From: an uncultured Lachnospiraceae bacterium | Lineage (GTDB): Bacteria; Bacillota; Clostridia; Lachnospirales; Lachnospiraceae | Assembly (NCBI GenBank): GCA_947089905.1 | Contig: CAMUMG010000007.1 | Coordinates: 1-64,000, forward strand | Reading direction: 5' to 3' | Length of the DNA stretch: 64,000 nucleotides | Part shown: one piece after another, positions 35,900 to 45,659 of the stretch | Numbering within the stretch: position 1 is the first letter of the stretch | Layout of the letters: every line of letters starts with the position of its first letter | Notes under the pieces: model-generated | Seen by the model: the letters and a program-made list of their open reading frames with translations, nothing else | Databases searched by the model: none | Told to the model about the DNA's origin: nothing | Translations under genes and position numbers: made by a program

Positions 35900-37090
35900 T
35901 TATTTAATTTCCAGCTTCTCTAATGCACGTTTTATATAGTGATTTTCTCCTGCTACTTGCCAAATAAGACCACTGCGGTAATTTTCAATCATCAAAAGAC
36001 TGATTCCCTTATCGATACCAATTACCCGATCAGAATACCACTCTGGCGTTACATCAAGGTTATAGGCATCATAAAATCCATATTCTCCCCAAAGTTTCGG
36101 AAAAGTCTGATAAAAATACTCCATTGCCTCAATACTCTCTTTTGGAGTAAATACAATCGAACCGATTGCTCCACAAGGAGGTACAGTCCCATCTGCTGTA
36201 TGGGTTGTATTATTTTTAAAACCTGGAGGACAGCCAATCGCTCCAGAATAGCCATTTGGTGTATCACAGGCAGTCATACCCCAAGCATTTTTATGAAGAG
36301 ATTTTTTATGTTCTGGATTATCTATACAATATTGTCTATTTGCAAGTGTTGCTTTTACTGAGTTCTCAAACCAATCAATTCCTCTTTTATCACGTTTTCC
36401 ACGAAAATCAATAAAGGCATGAGAAAATTGATAAACAAATAAAGAACCAGAATGACTGTGATAAATTTCCTGATATGGACCATAACCACCCTTATGTAAT
36501 GGACAATCATAAAAAATACTTGAATCTAGGGGATGAGTTTTAGAAACTACTGCTAAAACATACATCATAAATTGTTCCGCATATAGATCCCATGCCCCAA
36601 AAAATTCTTTTTTTTCTGTATTATATCCCATATAAAATTGATTCGTTTTTGGATTTCTATACCAATTCCAGTCTACTCTATCATAGATTTTTTCGAAATA
36701 CTCTTCTGTCTTTCCATGAAAATATTGTGCCACTGTCAATGCTCCCATTAAAAGAATTGCTGTATCAATAATAGAAGCCTCACATTTTCTATAGCGTTTT
36801 GCTGTATCCATCAAAAGAAAATGATAAAAAAATCCATGCTCTTCTTCTGCATTCTCATACATTGTTTTAAGAGTGCGAATTGCTCGCTCCTCTCCCTCTT
36901 TTTTTGTAATATATCCTCTTTCACAGCCAATGACAATTCCTGCAAGCCCAAAACCTATAGAAGCGATACTTGACATATCCCTTTGTATATTATTATCTCG
37001 AATCAATCCAAATCCTGCGTCTGTATGACTAATTTCTTTCCAGAAAAAATCAAAACACTTTCGTTCTTCTAGTTCAATGATATTTGACAT
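35900..37090 (-). CDS. intracellular GH144-like (glucoamylase-domain) enzyme
   Basis: A 396-residue protein with no signal peptide, started at MSNIIELEERKCFDFFW behind GGAGGAAG. It is a single alpha/alpha-barrel of the Pfam 'glycoamylase' type, with GFFYHFL, CEASIIDTAILLMGAL, WNWYRNPKTNQFYMGY, NAWGMTACDTPNGY and the end block GIDKGISLLMIENYRSGLIW. Characterised relatives (GH144) are endo-beta-1,2-glucanases, despite the family name. It is a close relative of the membrane-anchored enzyme encoded at the other side of the locus. Inside the cell it may shorten imported beta-1,2-gluco-oligosaccharides; exact specificity is inferred. Confidence 0.85.
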   Translation of the reverse strand: MSNIIELEERKCFDFFWKEISHTDAGFGLIRDNNIQRDMSSIASIGFGLAGIVIGCERGYITKKEGEERAIRTLKTMYENAEEEHGFFYHFLLMDTAKRYRKCEASIIDTAILLMGALTVAQYFHGKTEEYFEKIYDRVDWNWYRNPKTNQFYMGYNTEKKEFFGAWDLYAEQFMMYVLAVVSKTHPLDSSIFYDCPLHKGGYGPYQEIYHSHSGSLFVYQFSHAFIDFRGKRDKRGIDWFENSVKATLANRQYCIDNPEHKKSLHKNAWGMTACDTPNGYSGAIGCPPGFKNNTTHTADGTVPPCGAIGSIVFTPKESIEAMEYFYQTFPKLWGEYGFYDAYNLDVTPEWYSDRVIGIDKGISLLMIENYRSGLIWQVAGENHYIKRALEKLEIK

Positions 37091-37111
37091 GGCTTCCTCC
37101 AAGTAGAAGTT

Positions 37112-39520
37112 TTATTTATCACAATTTTTGAAATAAAGCTTTAAATATTCATTTACTTTTCCGTTTTTACAGGAAATTACCTTTGTAATTCCCTCTTGTT
37201 CCTCTATTCTATAATCATCTTGTTCTTGAATCAAGTCAATTCCTGAAAAAATTAAAACATCTTCCTCTTGTGTCAGGCGTAGTATCCAATACTCCTTTGT
37301 TCGTTCATAGATCTCTGCGGTAGAAAATAGTAAATGTTTTTTATCTATTGTAAGGTCAATCGGAAGCATCATTCCTTCTCCTGTTGGAATTCTCAGTCGC
37401 TTTCCTGCAAAGAGAGGGATATTTTTAAAAGATATCACTGCTTCTTTTTCAAATGTATCTAAATTTAAGATATGTAATAGTTTTCCTTCTGTTTTATCCT
37501 TTGTCATAGAAAGTACGATTCCACTTTCTTCACAGTTATGTGAAAGGTTTGGAGTACTTCCAAGTCTTTCGAGCAGTGTTTTAAATACTTCTAAATTACA
37601 AGTTAATTCAGCTCCTATTATAATAATTTTTCCTTTATTTATACTTTGTTCCAACCCGCATATCTTTTTAGTATCTGCTGTTTGAAATAAAGGCGTTCCC
37701 TTATAAAATTCATATGTCTGTGCTCTGCCGGTTCTAATTTCTGCTAACTGTGAAAAAACATCTAAATATTTCACACTGAGCCAATACTCTGCCTGTGAAT
37801 TTTCTATCTCTGTCTTTGCAATCCCCATCAGATCTTTTAAAATAGTACAAGAATTTCCTTCCATATCCATTTCTGGGAGTAATCCATATAATAATAGTCC
37901 TCCACCTTCCTGTACAAAATCTGCCAGATTATTTTGAGCCTGTTTTGACATATATGGAGCAGAATATACAACTAATGTCTTTATTTTGGATGGAATTTTA
38001 TTTTCTTCTATATTGACAGAAGTAAAACAATAATTATTTAAAAGCATTGCCCTTGTCACTACTTCAAATCCATTTCCTGCTCTACATCTTTCTAATTCCT
38101 CTTTTTGTTTTTTTGCAGATGCACTCTTTGGATAACTAAACTCTGTCATATAATAATCTGGAAGAAAGCCAACTAAAAGACTATCTCTTACCTCTTCCAT
38201 TTCCACCAATTTATCTTCCATAGAAGCCATCGTTTTCATTACCCGCTTTAATCTCGGATAGGTATAATTTAATTTTCCCTCTGGTCCTACTGGTGCAGCA
38301 AATCCATGCCGTTCTCCAGTAAATGCAATTCGATTATTGCCGTCTTTATAATCCTTGTCTAATAAATAATTATATCCCCCACAGAATAAATAGCAGTTTA
38401 AAAGACGGTTGCCCTGCATAATACACATTCTGGTCTTTAGATCGGAAGCAGAAACGTCATTTCTTCCGCCTTTTGTTTCTCCATAATTACTGTCACCACA
38501 TTCAAACTCAAAAGAAGCTAAAGGCTGTTCCAAACGATTGACAGCTTCCATATAGGCATTAATTAAATATAGATCCTGAAAATTCTGCATAGAAAGTGTT
38601 CCAAGATAGATATCTGAGCCTGCAAGAACTCCCTCTATTTTTGTATAGGCACGATAAAGCTGGCTGATTCCAACAGGATATGTAAGTCCTCTGCCTCCTC
38701 CTGTTCCATGAATATTGATGAGAAATAAAATATCTTTGATACCAAATTCTTCTGCATATTGTTTTAAAATTTCTGCATAACGATAGATACGATCTCTCAT
38801 ATAATTTCCAAGATCCTGATGAAACAAAAGAGAAGTTTCTTCGTCTGGACTTTGGAAAAATTCGTCGGATGGATTGTCATTTAAAAGTGGATATCTTTGG
38901 CTTAAATTATCTTTATACTGTTTCTTTAGCCATTGTACCATATCTTTCATAACCCATTTAGTTAAATCTGGACAATTCGATACCCAAGAGAGCATTCCCA
39001 TCTCATTATCTAATTGAAATGCAATCACATTTCCTCCCTTTGGCTCTAAATAAGGAGATAAAACGGCACATACTTTTTCATACCAGCGTTTTACACATGC
39101 TAAAAATGATTCTGAAAGGTAATCTAACGTTTTTGTTGGCACTTTTGCGCCATCCCATGTTACCGGAACCACCTCTTTATGATTTTGTGCTACCCAATAT
39201 GGAATACCTTCATTTTTCATTTCTGCCATAATAAATGGTCCAGGTCTTGCGATAAAATAAAGATCATTTTTTTGGCACAGCTCAATAAATGCCGCCAGAT
39301 TTAATTCCGAACGTTTTTCTCCAAAATCAAAACATCCTTCCTCTTGTTCATGACAGATCCAAGGAATATAGGAAGCTACTGCATTAAAACCCGCTTCTTT
39401 TAATTTATCGATTCGATCCTGCCATGCAGTACGTGGCAGTCTAAAATAATGAATTTCCCCGCATAAAATTAATTTTGGTTTTCCATTAATTAAAATTTGT
39501 TTGTTATGTAATGTTACCAT
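37112..39520 (-). CDS. GH35-like clan A glycosidase
   Basis: An 802-residue cytoplasmic enzyme. The N-terminal TIM barrel (about 1-340) has the GH35 opening MVTLHNKQILINGKPKLILCGE and IHYFRLPRTAWQDRIDKLKEAG. The probable acid/base glutamate is in AFQLDNEMG and the nucleophile in ASFEFECGDSNYGE. A GATase-like trimerisation region (about 500-640, FVQEGGGLLLYG) and a beta domain follow. Most GH35 members are beta-galactosidases, but the motif around the first glutamate differs from the usual VQVENEYG, and the operon concerns beta-1,2-glucan, so a glucan-active hydrolase or transglycosylase is a real alternative. Confidence 0.8.
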   Translation of the reverse strand: MVTLHNKQILINGKPKLILCGEIHYFRLPRTAWQDRIDKLKEAGFNAVASYIPWICHEQEEGCFDFGEKRSELNLAAFIELCQKNDLYFIARPGPFIMAEMKNEGIPYWVAQNHKEVVPVTWDGAKVPTKTLDYLSESFLACVKRWYEKVCAVLSPYLEPKGGNVIAFQLDNEMGMLSWVSNCPDLTKWVMKDMVQWLKKQYKDNLSQRYPLLNDNPSDEFFQSPDEETSLLFHQDLGNYMRDRIYRYAEILKQYAEEFGIKDILFLINIHGTGGGRGLTYPVGISQLYRAYTKIEGVLAGSDIYLGTLSMQNFQDLYLINAYMEAVNRLEQPLASFEFECGDSNYGETKGGRNDVSASDLKTRMCIMQGNRLLNCYLFCGGYNYLLDKDYKDGNNRIAFTGERHGFAAPVGPEGKLNYTYPRLKRVMKTMASMEDKLVEMEEVRDSLLVGFLPDYYMTEFSYPKSASAKKQKEELERCRAGNGFEVVTRAMLLNNYCFTSVNIEENKIPSKIKTLVVYSAPYMSKQAQNNLADFVQEGGGLLLYGLLPEMDMEGNSCTILKDLMGIAKTEIENSQAEYWLSVKYLDVFSQLAEIRTGRAQTYEFYKGTPLFQTADTKKICGLEQSINKGKIIIIGAELTCNLEVFKTLLERLGSTPNLSHNCEESGIVLSMTKDKTEGKLLHILNLDTFEKEAVISFKNIPLFAGKRLRIPTGEGMMLPIDLTIDKKHLLFSTAEIYERTKEYWILRLTQEEDVLIFSGIDLIQEQDDYRIEEQEGITKVISCKNGKVNEYLKLYFKNCDK

Positions 39521-39529
39521 ATCGCTTTT

Positions 39530-40465
39530 TTACTCTCCTGTAATTCCAGATTTATCAATTCCCTCTACAAACCAGCGCTGTGTAATAAAATATAAAATCA
39601 ACAATGGAAGAAGACTTAAACATGTACCTGCCATTTTAATCGCTTCATTGGCTGTAGCTCCTGTTTCGCTTCCCGGATAGAGTTTATTAAACGTTGCTAC
39701 AAATGCTGCTAACTTCATTGGTAAAGTTTGAATCACAGAACCAAAATACATAGAAGCAGAATAAGTTTCATTCCAATACCATACAGTAGAAAGCAAGAAG
39801 GAAATTAAATATCCCGGTGCAGCTGTTGGAACTGCGATCTTAAAAAAGATTCTTAAATGCCCTGCTCCGTCCACTTCTGCTGCCTCTTCTAAAGATTTTG
39901 GAACTTGACAGAAAAACTGGTAAAAAATCAAAATAAAAATGGCACTTTTCATTCCCTGTCCAAAGATGGCAGGGAAAATATATGCTTTCAGGCTATATAA
40001 AATATTTAGGTCTTTATACATTAAAAACTGTGGAATCATAGTAATCTGTGGCGGAATAATAAATGTTGCTAATACCAGTGCAAAGATTACTTTTTTCCCT
40101 TTAAAATTAAATCTTGCCAATCCATACCCTACTAAAGAACAGACAATTGTCTGCAATAGTGCTGGAATCATTCCTACTCCTATTGTAACAAATAATGACT
40201 TCGAATAGTCTAAAATTCGGTATGCCTTTTTAAAGTTATCTGTATAAAATTCTGAAGGCATCCACTTGACCAAAGGATTGACTAAATCTTCAGCGGACTT
40301 AAAACTATAGGAAACCATGTGTAAAAGTGGATATAAAAATACAAAGCCAACAATAATAATAAAGGCATAAATACAAATTTTTTGCAGTAAGCCGTCACCA
40401 TTATTTCCAAGGATGAACTTCCGTACAGTTTCTTTGGTTATTTTTTTATTTGCTAACCTTTGCAT
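39530..40465 (-). CDS. sugar ABC permease, MalG type
   Basis: A 311-residue inner-membrane permease with about six helices. The cytoplasmic EAA loop, which docks the ATPase, reads EEAAEVDGAGHLRIFFKIAVP. The start behind AAAGGAGG overlaps the end of the MalF-type partner gene by 20 bases. It is the second of two permease pairs in this operon. There is no ATPase gene, as is usual for Firmicute oligosaccharide importers that share an MsmK-type ATPase. Confidence 0.92.
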   Translation of the reverse strand: MQRLANKKITKETVRKFILGNNGDGLLQKICIYAFIIIVGFVFLYPLLHMVSYSFKSAEDLVNPLVKWMPSEFYTDNFKKAYRILDYSKSLFVTIGVGMIPALLQTIVCSLVGYGLARFNFKGKKVIFALVLATFIIPPQITMIPQFLMYKDLNILYSLKAYIFPAIFGQGMKSAIFILIFYQFFCQVPKSLEEAAEVDGAGHLRIFFKIAVPTAAPGYLISFLLSTVWYWNETYSASMYFGSVIQTLPMKLAAFVATFNKLYPGSETGATANEAIKMAGTCLSLLPLLILYFITQRWFVEGIDKSGITGE

Positions 40466-41369
40466 GGCGTCCTCCTTTCCTCTTTTGCTTTTTTATTTTT
40501 TCTCCATATGGATTCTCTTTCTTTGGACCATATAATAACATAAAAATACCTATGATAAGAAGTAATATAATAAAGTAAATCCAAGCTAGGGCAGCCGCAT
40601 AACCCAATCCAGTTGTAGAGCTGAATGAATTCTCTTGAATTACCATAATAACTTCATTGAGTGTAAAAGTAGAAATTGAAATAATTGTATACACGATATT
40701 TAATATAATCATTGGACGCATAGTTGGCAGAGTAATCTTCCAAAATGCTTCCCAACGAGAAGCTCCATCGATCTGTGCTGCTTCATAGATTGGGCGGTCA
40801 ATTTTTTGTAGGGCAGATAAGAAAATTAAAATCTGAACTCCTGAAAACCATAAAATCATAACAAAAGAATTGACCAAAGTGCTCAATAATGTTCCTAAAA
40901 ACCCAGGAAGTGCAAAAATTAAATCCTGATAAAATGACATTTGATCTACTCCCTGAATGGAAGTAACTCCCTGATCGATAAACTCTTCCATAACAGGTCC
41001 AGAAATAATAATTACTGGAAGGAAAAACAAAGTCCTAAAAAAGCCCTTTCCTTTGAGTTTCATATTTAAAATCAGAGCAATTGCCAGAGCAAAGACAATG
41101 ACAATAGGAACATATAAAATGATTTCTCCCACATACTCAATTAAGACATCAACAAATTTTACATCGGATAAAAAAGCATCCTTATAATTGGACATTCCAA
41201 TAAAGCTTTGCCGAATTCCATCTGCTGTAATTGTAATTTTATGAAAGCTAAACAGAAATGTCCGTACAATCGGTATTAGAGTAAAAATTAAAAAACCGAT
41301 AATCCAGATGGAAACAAAGGCATAGCCAAGCATATTTTCTCTCGCTTTTCGGCTCATTTTAAGTTTCAT
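40446..41369 (-). CDS. sugar ABC permease, MalF type
   Basis: A 307-residue permease with about six helices and the EAA loop [21 protein letters not shown]. Started at MKLKMSRKAREN, five bases behind GGAGG. It overlaps the MalG-type gene by 20 bases and follows the DUF5696 gene by 24 bases. Probably forms one importer channel of the beta-1,2-glucan locus. Confidence 0.92.
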   Translation of the reverse strand: MKLKMSRKARENMLGYAFVSIWIIGFLIFTLIPIVRTFLFSFHKITITADGIRQSFIGMSNYKDAFLSDVKFVDVLIEYVGEIILYVPIVIVFALAIALILNMKLKGKGFFRTLFFLPVIIISGPVMEEFIDQGVTSIQGVDQMSFYQDLIFALPGFLGTLLSTLVNSFVMILWFSGVQILIFLSALQKIDRPIYEAAQIDGASRWEAFWKITLPTMRPMIILNIVYTIISISTFTLNEVIMVIQENSFSSTTGLGYAAALAWIYFIILLLIIGIFMLLYGPKKENPYGEKIKKQKRKGGRHAKVSK

Positions 41370-41393
41370 GATTTCCTCCATTTCTGCTTTTCG

Positions 41394-43631
41394 CTACTGT
41401 AAAATGACTGCAAAACTTTTTCCTGCTACTTTTGTTTCTTCTACATCAACACTGTTTTGATTATAATTAATGGCAAGTTTTACTCCATTTGAATAGGTAG
41501 TGACTGCTACATTTTCTGCTACCATCTCATGATCGATTAAATAGGCTCCTTCCACCTTTGCCAATGCCTCATTTAACATATGGTATTCTGCAATTAGAGG
41601 CTCTTTCCAAACATCATAGGTAGAGGTAAACAACCAAGCAGATAAAGTATCATATAATTCAATCGGATCTTTTTTTGTCAGATAATAGGATGGGTATGCA
41701 CCATATTCAATCTTTTTTAATTGTTCATTTACTGTGTCAGCATTAAAGTTAGAAGCTGAGGCATAGTAAGGAATCAATCCCTTTAATACTATCTGCAAAA
41801 ATGGAACAGTATCTGTAAAAATCAGATATTGTGAACTTTCCATTGGAATATCATAGATTGCTTTTGTTTGAGCAAATAAATAACTGTTTGGTGAATAAAA
41901 GGATTTTTCTGTTCCCTGTTTTGCACTCTCTTTTAATTGCTCTTTTGCTTCGTTTCGAGTGATTGTATTTTTTTTGTTCCAATTAGAAAATAGGGAAAAT
42001 CCAGATGTATCTACTGCAATCCCATCTACTTTTAGTTTCTCTGCAGATTTTCCTTCTTTTTTTAATTGTTCTGCCACAAAGGAAGAATTAAGATAATAAA
42101 ATGAGTCATAGCGAAATCCACTTACTAATACCTTATTAATTCCTTGAAGTACATCTTTCCCCTGACTATAGTTACCGCCTGTTTTAAAAGCTTTCATTTC
42201 GTCAAGATAGATTTCTACTCTGTTTCCATCTTGATGTATCTGTGAAACAAAATTATCCCATTCCGATCGACTGCCAATTTTTCCTGTAAGTTTTACTTTG
42301 CTTGGCATCGAACCACTAGCTCCTTCTTTTCCATAACCTGAAACAACAACAGTCTGATTTTGTACTCCACTTTCTTTTAGTTCTTTTATCATTTGCTGCA
42401 TATCTTTTATTTCAGTCATTACGATTGTAGAATATCCAAACATCCCAGATTCTAGTTCAGAAGCCAAAAATTCTAATTTCATTGGAATTGTTTCTTGCTT
42501 TTTACTAGGTGTTAATGCTTCATTTTCAATCAGATAGTCCCTATAAAAGTTAGCAATTCCTACATAACTTGCCTGTTTGCCAGAAAGAAAATGATACCTT
42601 GTTCGAATTCCTGTTTTGTTGTACTTTTCTTGATTGGTAAGCATAACGGTTCCATTTTGATCTACTGCTTGTTTATAGATCTGACGGTAGACAAATTTTG
42701 CAGTCATAAAATTATATGGTCCAGAAAGTCCACTTACATATGCTTCTAAATCGGCATATTCTTCTCCCTCTTCTAAAACTGCTGCAAATCCCTGTCCTTT
42801 GTCCTCTCCTTGTTGCAAAACGATTCCATATATCGGAATATAAATCTGCTTTGGATCTTTTAGAAAGCTATTTTCTTGTGAAGTTGTAAAATCACCCATA
42901 CCAAAATCATTCCCATATACTCGTTTCACATAAGGAGAACTAACTAAAAGTTCCTCCTGATTTGTACGGATCAAAGCTCCACATCCATCTGGAACAAAGA
43001 AATATCCATTATTTTGTGTACCCTTAGTAGCCCCTAAAAATGGATACAAATATATTGTTTGAAGTTTATACTCTCCTGTTTCTTTTATACTCTCCTCTGG
43101 TACTTGTACAATAAGGTCTTCGCCTTCTAAAGTCACAGAGAGTTTTAATGTAATACCTGCTTCTTGATAAGTGATATCTGCATCAAATCCATCACTTCGT
43201 TTTGTCAGTCCAATTTTAGCACCAGATAAGGTAAGAGGCTTTCGAATGACTTTATTTTTTTTATCTGTATATTCAACGGTAATTCCAGAATACATAAAAT
43301 TAGACCATGTTTCATTCATTCCCTCTACATCTGTTCCAGTGGAAGTATATACAAATCCTGTCTGTTTATCTAAAATTTGAATCCCTAAAGTACCTTCATT
43401 TAAGTATAACTCATGGGTATTACTTTCACATAACTTTTTAAATTCCTCTAAACGTTCTGCACTGACTTCATAGACTTTTCCGTTCTCTATTTGAGTTGAT
43501 TTATTATCTAAAGTCGTCAGTTCCGTTTTTTTCTCCTCAGATGCAAAAGTACTTCTTCTACCCTTTGTCGCTAGAGCAAAAGTTACAGCCATTACTATTA
43601 AGGCAGCCCCTAATACTATCTTTTTACGCAC
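41394..43631 (-). CDS. DUF5696 exported protein
   Basis: A 745-residue protein with an N-terminal membrane/signal segment (about 4-22), started at a GTG nine bases behind AAAGGAGG rather than at the TTG inside the ribosome site. An N-terminal beta-rich domain (about 50-330) is followed by a region (about 350-680) with strands and helices like a TIM-barrel glycosidase (for example KVDGIAVDTSGFSLFSNWN, YLIFTDTVPFLQIVLKG). The family DUF5696 is repeatedly seen with oligosaccharide ABC transporters in Paenibacillus and Lachnospiraceae, from memory. Function unknown: a surface glycan-binding or glycoside-cleaving partner is plausible. It overlaps the preceding NHL/Yip1 gene by eight bases. Confidence 0.75.
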   Translation of the reverse strand: MRKKIVLGAALIVMAVTFALATKGRRSTFASEEKKTELTTLDNKSTQIENGKVYEVSAERLEEFKKLCESNTHELYLNEGTLGIQILDKQTGFVYTSTGTDVEGMNETWSNFMYSGITVEYTDKKNKVIRKPLTLSGAKIGLTKRSDGFDADITYQEAGITLKLSVTLEGEDLIVQVPEESIKETGEYKLQTIYLYPFLGATKGTQNNGYFFVPDGCGALIRTNQEELLVSSPYVKRVYGNDFGMGDFTTSQENSFLKDPKQIYIPIYGIVLQQGEDKGQGFAAVLEEGEEYADLEAYVSGLSGPYNFMTAKFVYRQIYKQAVDQNGTVMLTNQEKYNKTGIRTRYHFLSGKQASYVGIANFYRDYLIENEALTPSKKQETIPMKLEFLASELESGMFGYSTIVMTEIKDMQQMIKELKESGVQNQTVVVSGYGKEGASGSMPSKVKLTGKIGSRSEWDNFVSQIHQDGNRVEIYLDEMKAFKTGGNYSQGKDVLQGINKVLVSGFRYDSFYYLNSSFVAEQLKKEGKSAEKLKVDGIAVDTSGFSLFSNWNKKNTITRNEAKEQLKESAKQGTEKSFYSPNSYLFAQTKAIYDIPMESSQYLIFTDTVPFLQIVLKGLIPYYASASNFNADTVNEQLKKIEYGAYPSYYLTKKDPIELYDTLSAWLFTSTYDVWKEPLIAEYHMLNEALAKVEGAYLIDHEMVAENVAVTTYSNGVKLAINYNQNSVDVEETKVAGKSFAVILQ

Positions 43632-45645
43632 GGATACCAACCTCCTTTACAACATTGACAAAAAAGTCTTTCATCTGCTGGAACAACAGATACAAAATAA
43701 AAGCTAATAATACAAATAATAAGATTGTAAACAAAGTAAGTAAAATATTTTTTACTGCTTGTTTTGCTGAATATTGATGAATTTCTTTTACCATAGTAAA
43801 AAATAAAATTGCTGACCAAGCATATAGTACTAAAAATCCATAGGAATATACAAACGCTTCATTTTGCGTTAATACATTTGATAAAATCTGTAATGGAAGA
43901 GCAAGATATAGATAAGGGCTTAACGCATAGATTGTTCCACAATAAATATCTTTAAATTTTCCTTTTCCATCTGTAATGGTACTGACAAGATAATTGCAGA
44001 CTAACCACAGTCCAATCGGAAGGACTACCCAGAGTAATTCTCTTGATAAACTCATATATTGAGGTAGCGCATCGTTAAAAATATAACCTGTCACATAAAT
44101 TCCTGTAAGCTGTAAGATAAACAGCCAGATATACCAAAAAGTAGCTGTTTTTACAGAAGCTGCGCCCTTATATTTAAGATCATAGTAACAGTCCGATGGA
44201 TGTCTGATTAATTTCTTTCCAAAAAACAACTGTTTCCAAATAGTTGTATTGGTTACTTTGGAAAGAACTTCTCGTATTGGCTGTAATATATTCTTTTTCT
44301 TATCCAGCCATTTTATAATTTTCCATACAATACCTATGACAACGAGAATTAAAATTACAGTTCCAAGATAATCTGTCAGCCATTTATTGCGATTTTCCCA
44401 AAGAGTTTGAGAATATCCATTTTTATTTCCCGCAATCTTATAAAATTCTATGGATTGATTATAATTCTGCTTTTTAAAACTTGACTTTCCCAATGCCTCA
44501 TATGCCATAACAAAGGAACTGTTCATTTTTTTAATTTCCTGCCAGATCTGTTCACTTTGTTCATATAATCCTGCTTTATAAAGTTTAATCCCCTCATGCA
44601 CTTTAACGGCAAATTCTGTCATTCGGTACTCTTGAACCATTCCTTTTGCCTGATCTAAAACGAATAAGTGTCCATCTGTAGTCACAGCGATTGCAGATGG
44701 CATTGCTACCAATCCCATTCGGTCTAATCCAGTTTCTTTTGAACCAAATGCAAATAACAGATCTCCATAGCTGTCATATTCAAAAATCATACCAGAAGCA
44801 TCAACTGTATATGTGTTTCCATCTGCGTCTACTGCTGCATCTATTACCTGAACATTGGTAACCATTTCAGAAGGATATAAATTACTTCCTGAAATACTTA
44901 ACTTTTTAACTGGATCAGAAACATCTGCCTTTGTTACAGTATAGATTAATCCTTGGGAATCAATTGTTACATTATTTAAGCTTGGAGGAGTATTTTTAAA
45001 GAGTTTATTCATCTGTTCTTCTGTAAAAAAGGTCTTTTGTAAAATCATTTTTAATGTAGTAGCTGTTTGATTTGCTCCAAAATACCCTAAAAATTCTCCC
45101 TGATTATTTAACTGCATCAGACCAGAAATAGATCCTTCTGATACTATATAGATATTCCCTCTTAAATCTACAGTCAGTTTTCTTGGTAAAAATTTAGTAT
45201 TTGCTCCAAATAAAACTTCATCTGGCTTTCCAATACTTTTTTGCAGACTTCCCATTTGATCATAGATATGAATTTGTGCTGAACCATAGTCCGCTACATA
45301 GATAAAACCATTTGCGACATAAATTCCAGTTGGCTTAACTAATGGCTCTCCTGAAATTTCAAAAGTTGTTCCATCTGCATAGACTTTTACAATTCTAGCA
45401 TTTCCAGTATCACAGATATATAAAGTTTTATCCGAATCAACAAACAGATCTTCAGGACTATTTAACCCAAGCTTTAATACTCTTTCTGGAAGATAAGCGG
45501 TCTGTGTTTCTGTAATATATCCATTTGGACCTTGAGTCCATGTGACATATGGTACTCCGGCATTTAAAAACATGGAACCAATTCCACTTAAATTTAAGAG
45601 CAGAAGAACAGCTAAAGCTGTTAGATATCGTATTTTGCGTTTCAT
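43624..45645 (-). CDS. NHL beta-propeller / TPR / Yip1 membrane protein
   Basis: A 673-residue protein with unusual modular build. An N-terminal membrane or signal segment (about 7-28) is followed by an extracytoplasmic NHL-type propeller (about 50-355; repeated units such as SPEDLFVDSDKTLYICDTGN and KPTGIYVANGFIYVADYGS), two TPR-like helices pairs (about 360-425), one membrane helix (about 440-460), a basic cytoplasmic loop, and a Yip1-type domain with five to six helices (about 500-665). Start behind GGGGGG. It lies between the two permease pairs. A surface sensor or scaffold for the importer is my inference. Confidence 0.75.
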   Translation of the reverse strand: MKRKIRYLTALAVLLLLNLSGIGSMFLNAGVPYVTWTQGPNGYITETQTAYLPERVLKLGLNSPEDLFVDSDKTLYICDTGNARIVKVYADGTTFEISGEPLVKPTGIYVANGFIYVADYGSAQIHIYDQMGSLQKSIGKPDEVLFGANTKFLPRKLTVDLRGNIYIVSEGSISGLMQLNNQGEFLGYFGANQTATTLKMILQKTFFTEEQMNKLFKNTPPSLNNVTIDSQGLIYTVTKADVSDPVKKLSISGSNLYPSEMVTNVQVIDAAVDADGNTYTVDASGMIFEYDSYGDLLFAFGSKETGLDRMGLVAMPSAIAVTTDGHLFVLDQAKGMVQEYRMTEFAVKVHEGIKLYKAGLYEQSEQIWQEIKKMNSSFVMAYEALGKSSFKKQNYNQSIEFYKIAGNKNGYSQTLWENRNKWLTDYLGTVILILVVIGIVWKIIKWLDKKKNILQPIREVLSKVTNTTIWKQLFFGKKLIRHPSDCYYDLKYKGAASVKTATFWYIWLFILQLTGIYVTGYIFNDALPQYMSLSRELLWVVLPIGLWLVCNYLVSTITDGKGKFKDIYCGTIYALSPYLYLALPLQILSNVLTQNEAFVYSYGFLVLYAWSAILFFTMVKEIHQYSAKQAVKNILLTLFTILLFVLLAFILYLLFQQMKDFFVNVVKEVGIRA

Positions 45646-45659
45646 CTGTGCTTCCCCCC

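Noticed and set aside
35900..37090. Glucoamylase (starch-degrading) function suggested by the domain name
   Set aside because: The domain name is historical; characterised GH144 relatives act on beta-1,2-glucan and the operon has no starch-related genes.
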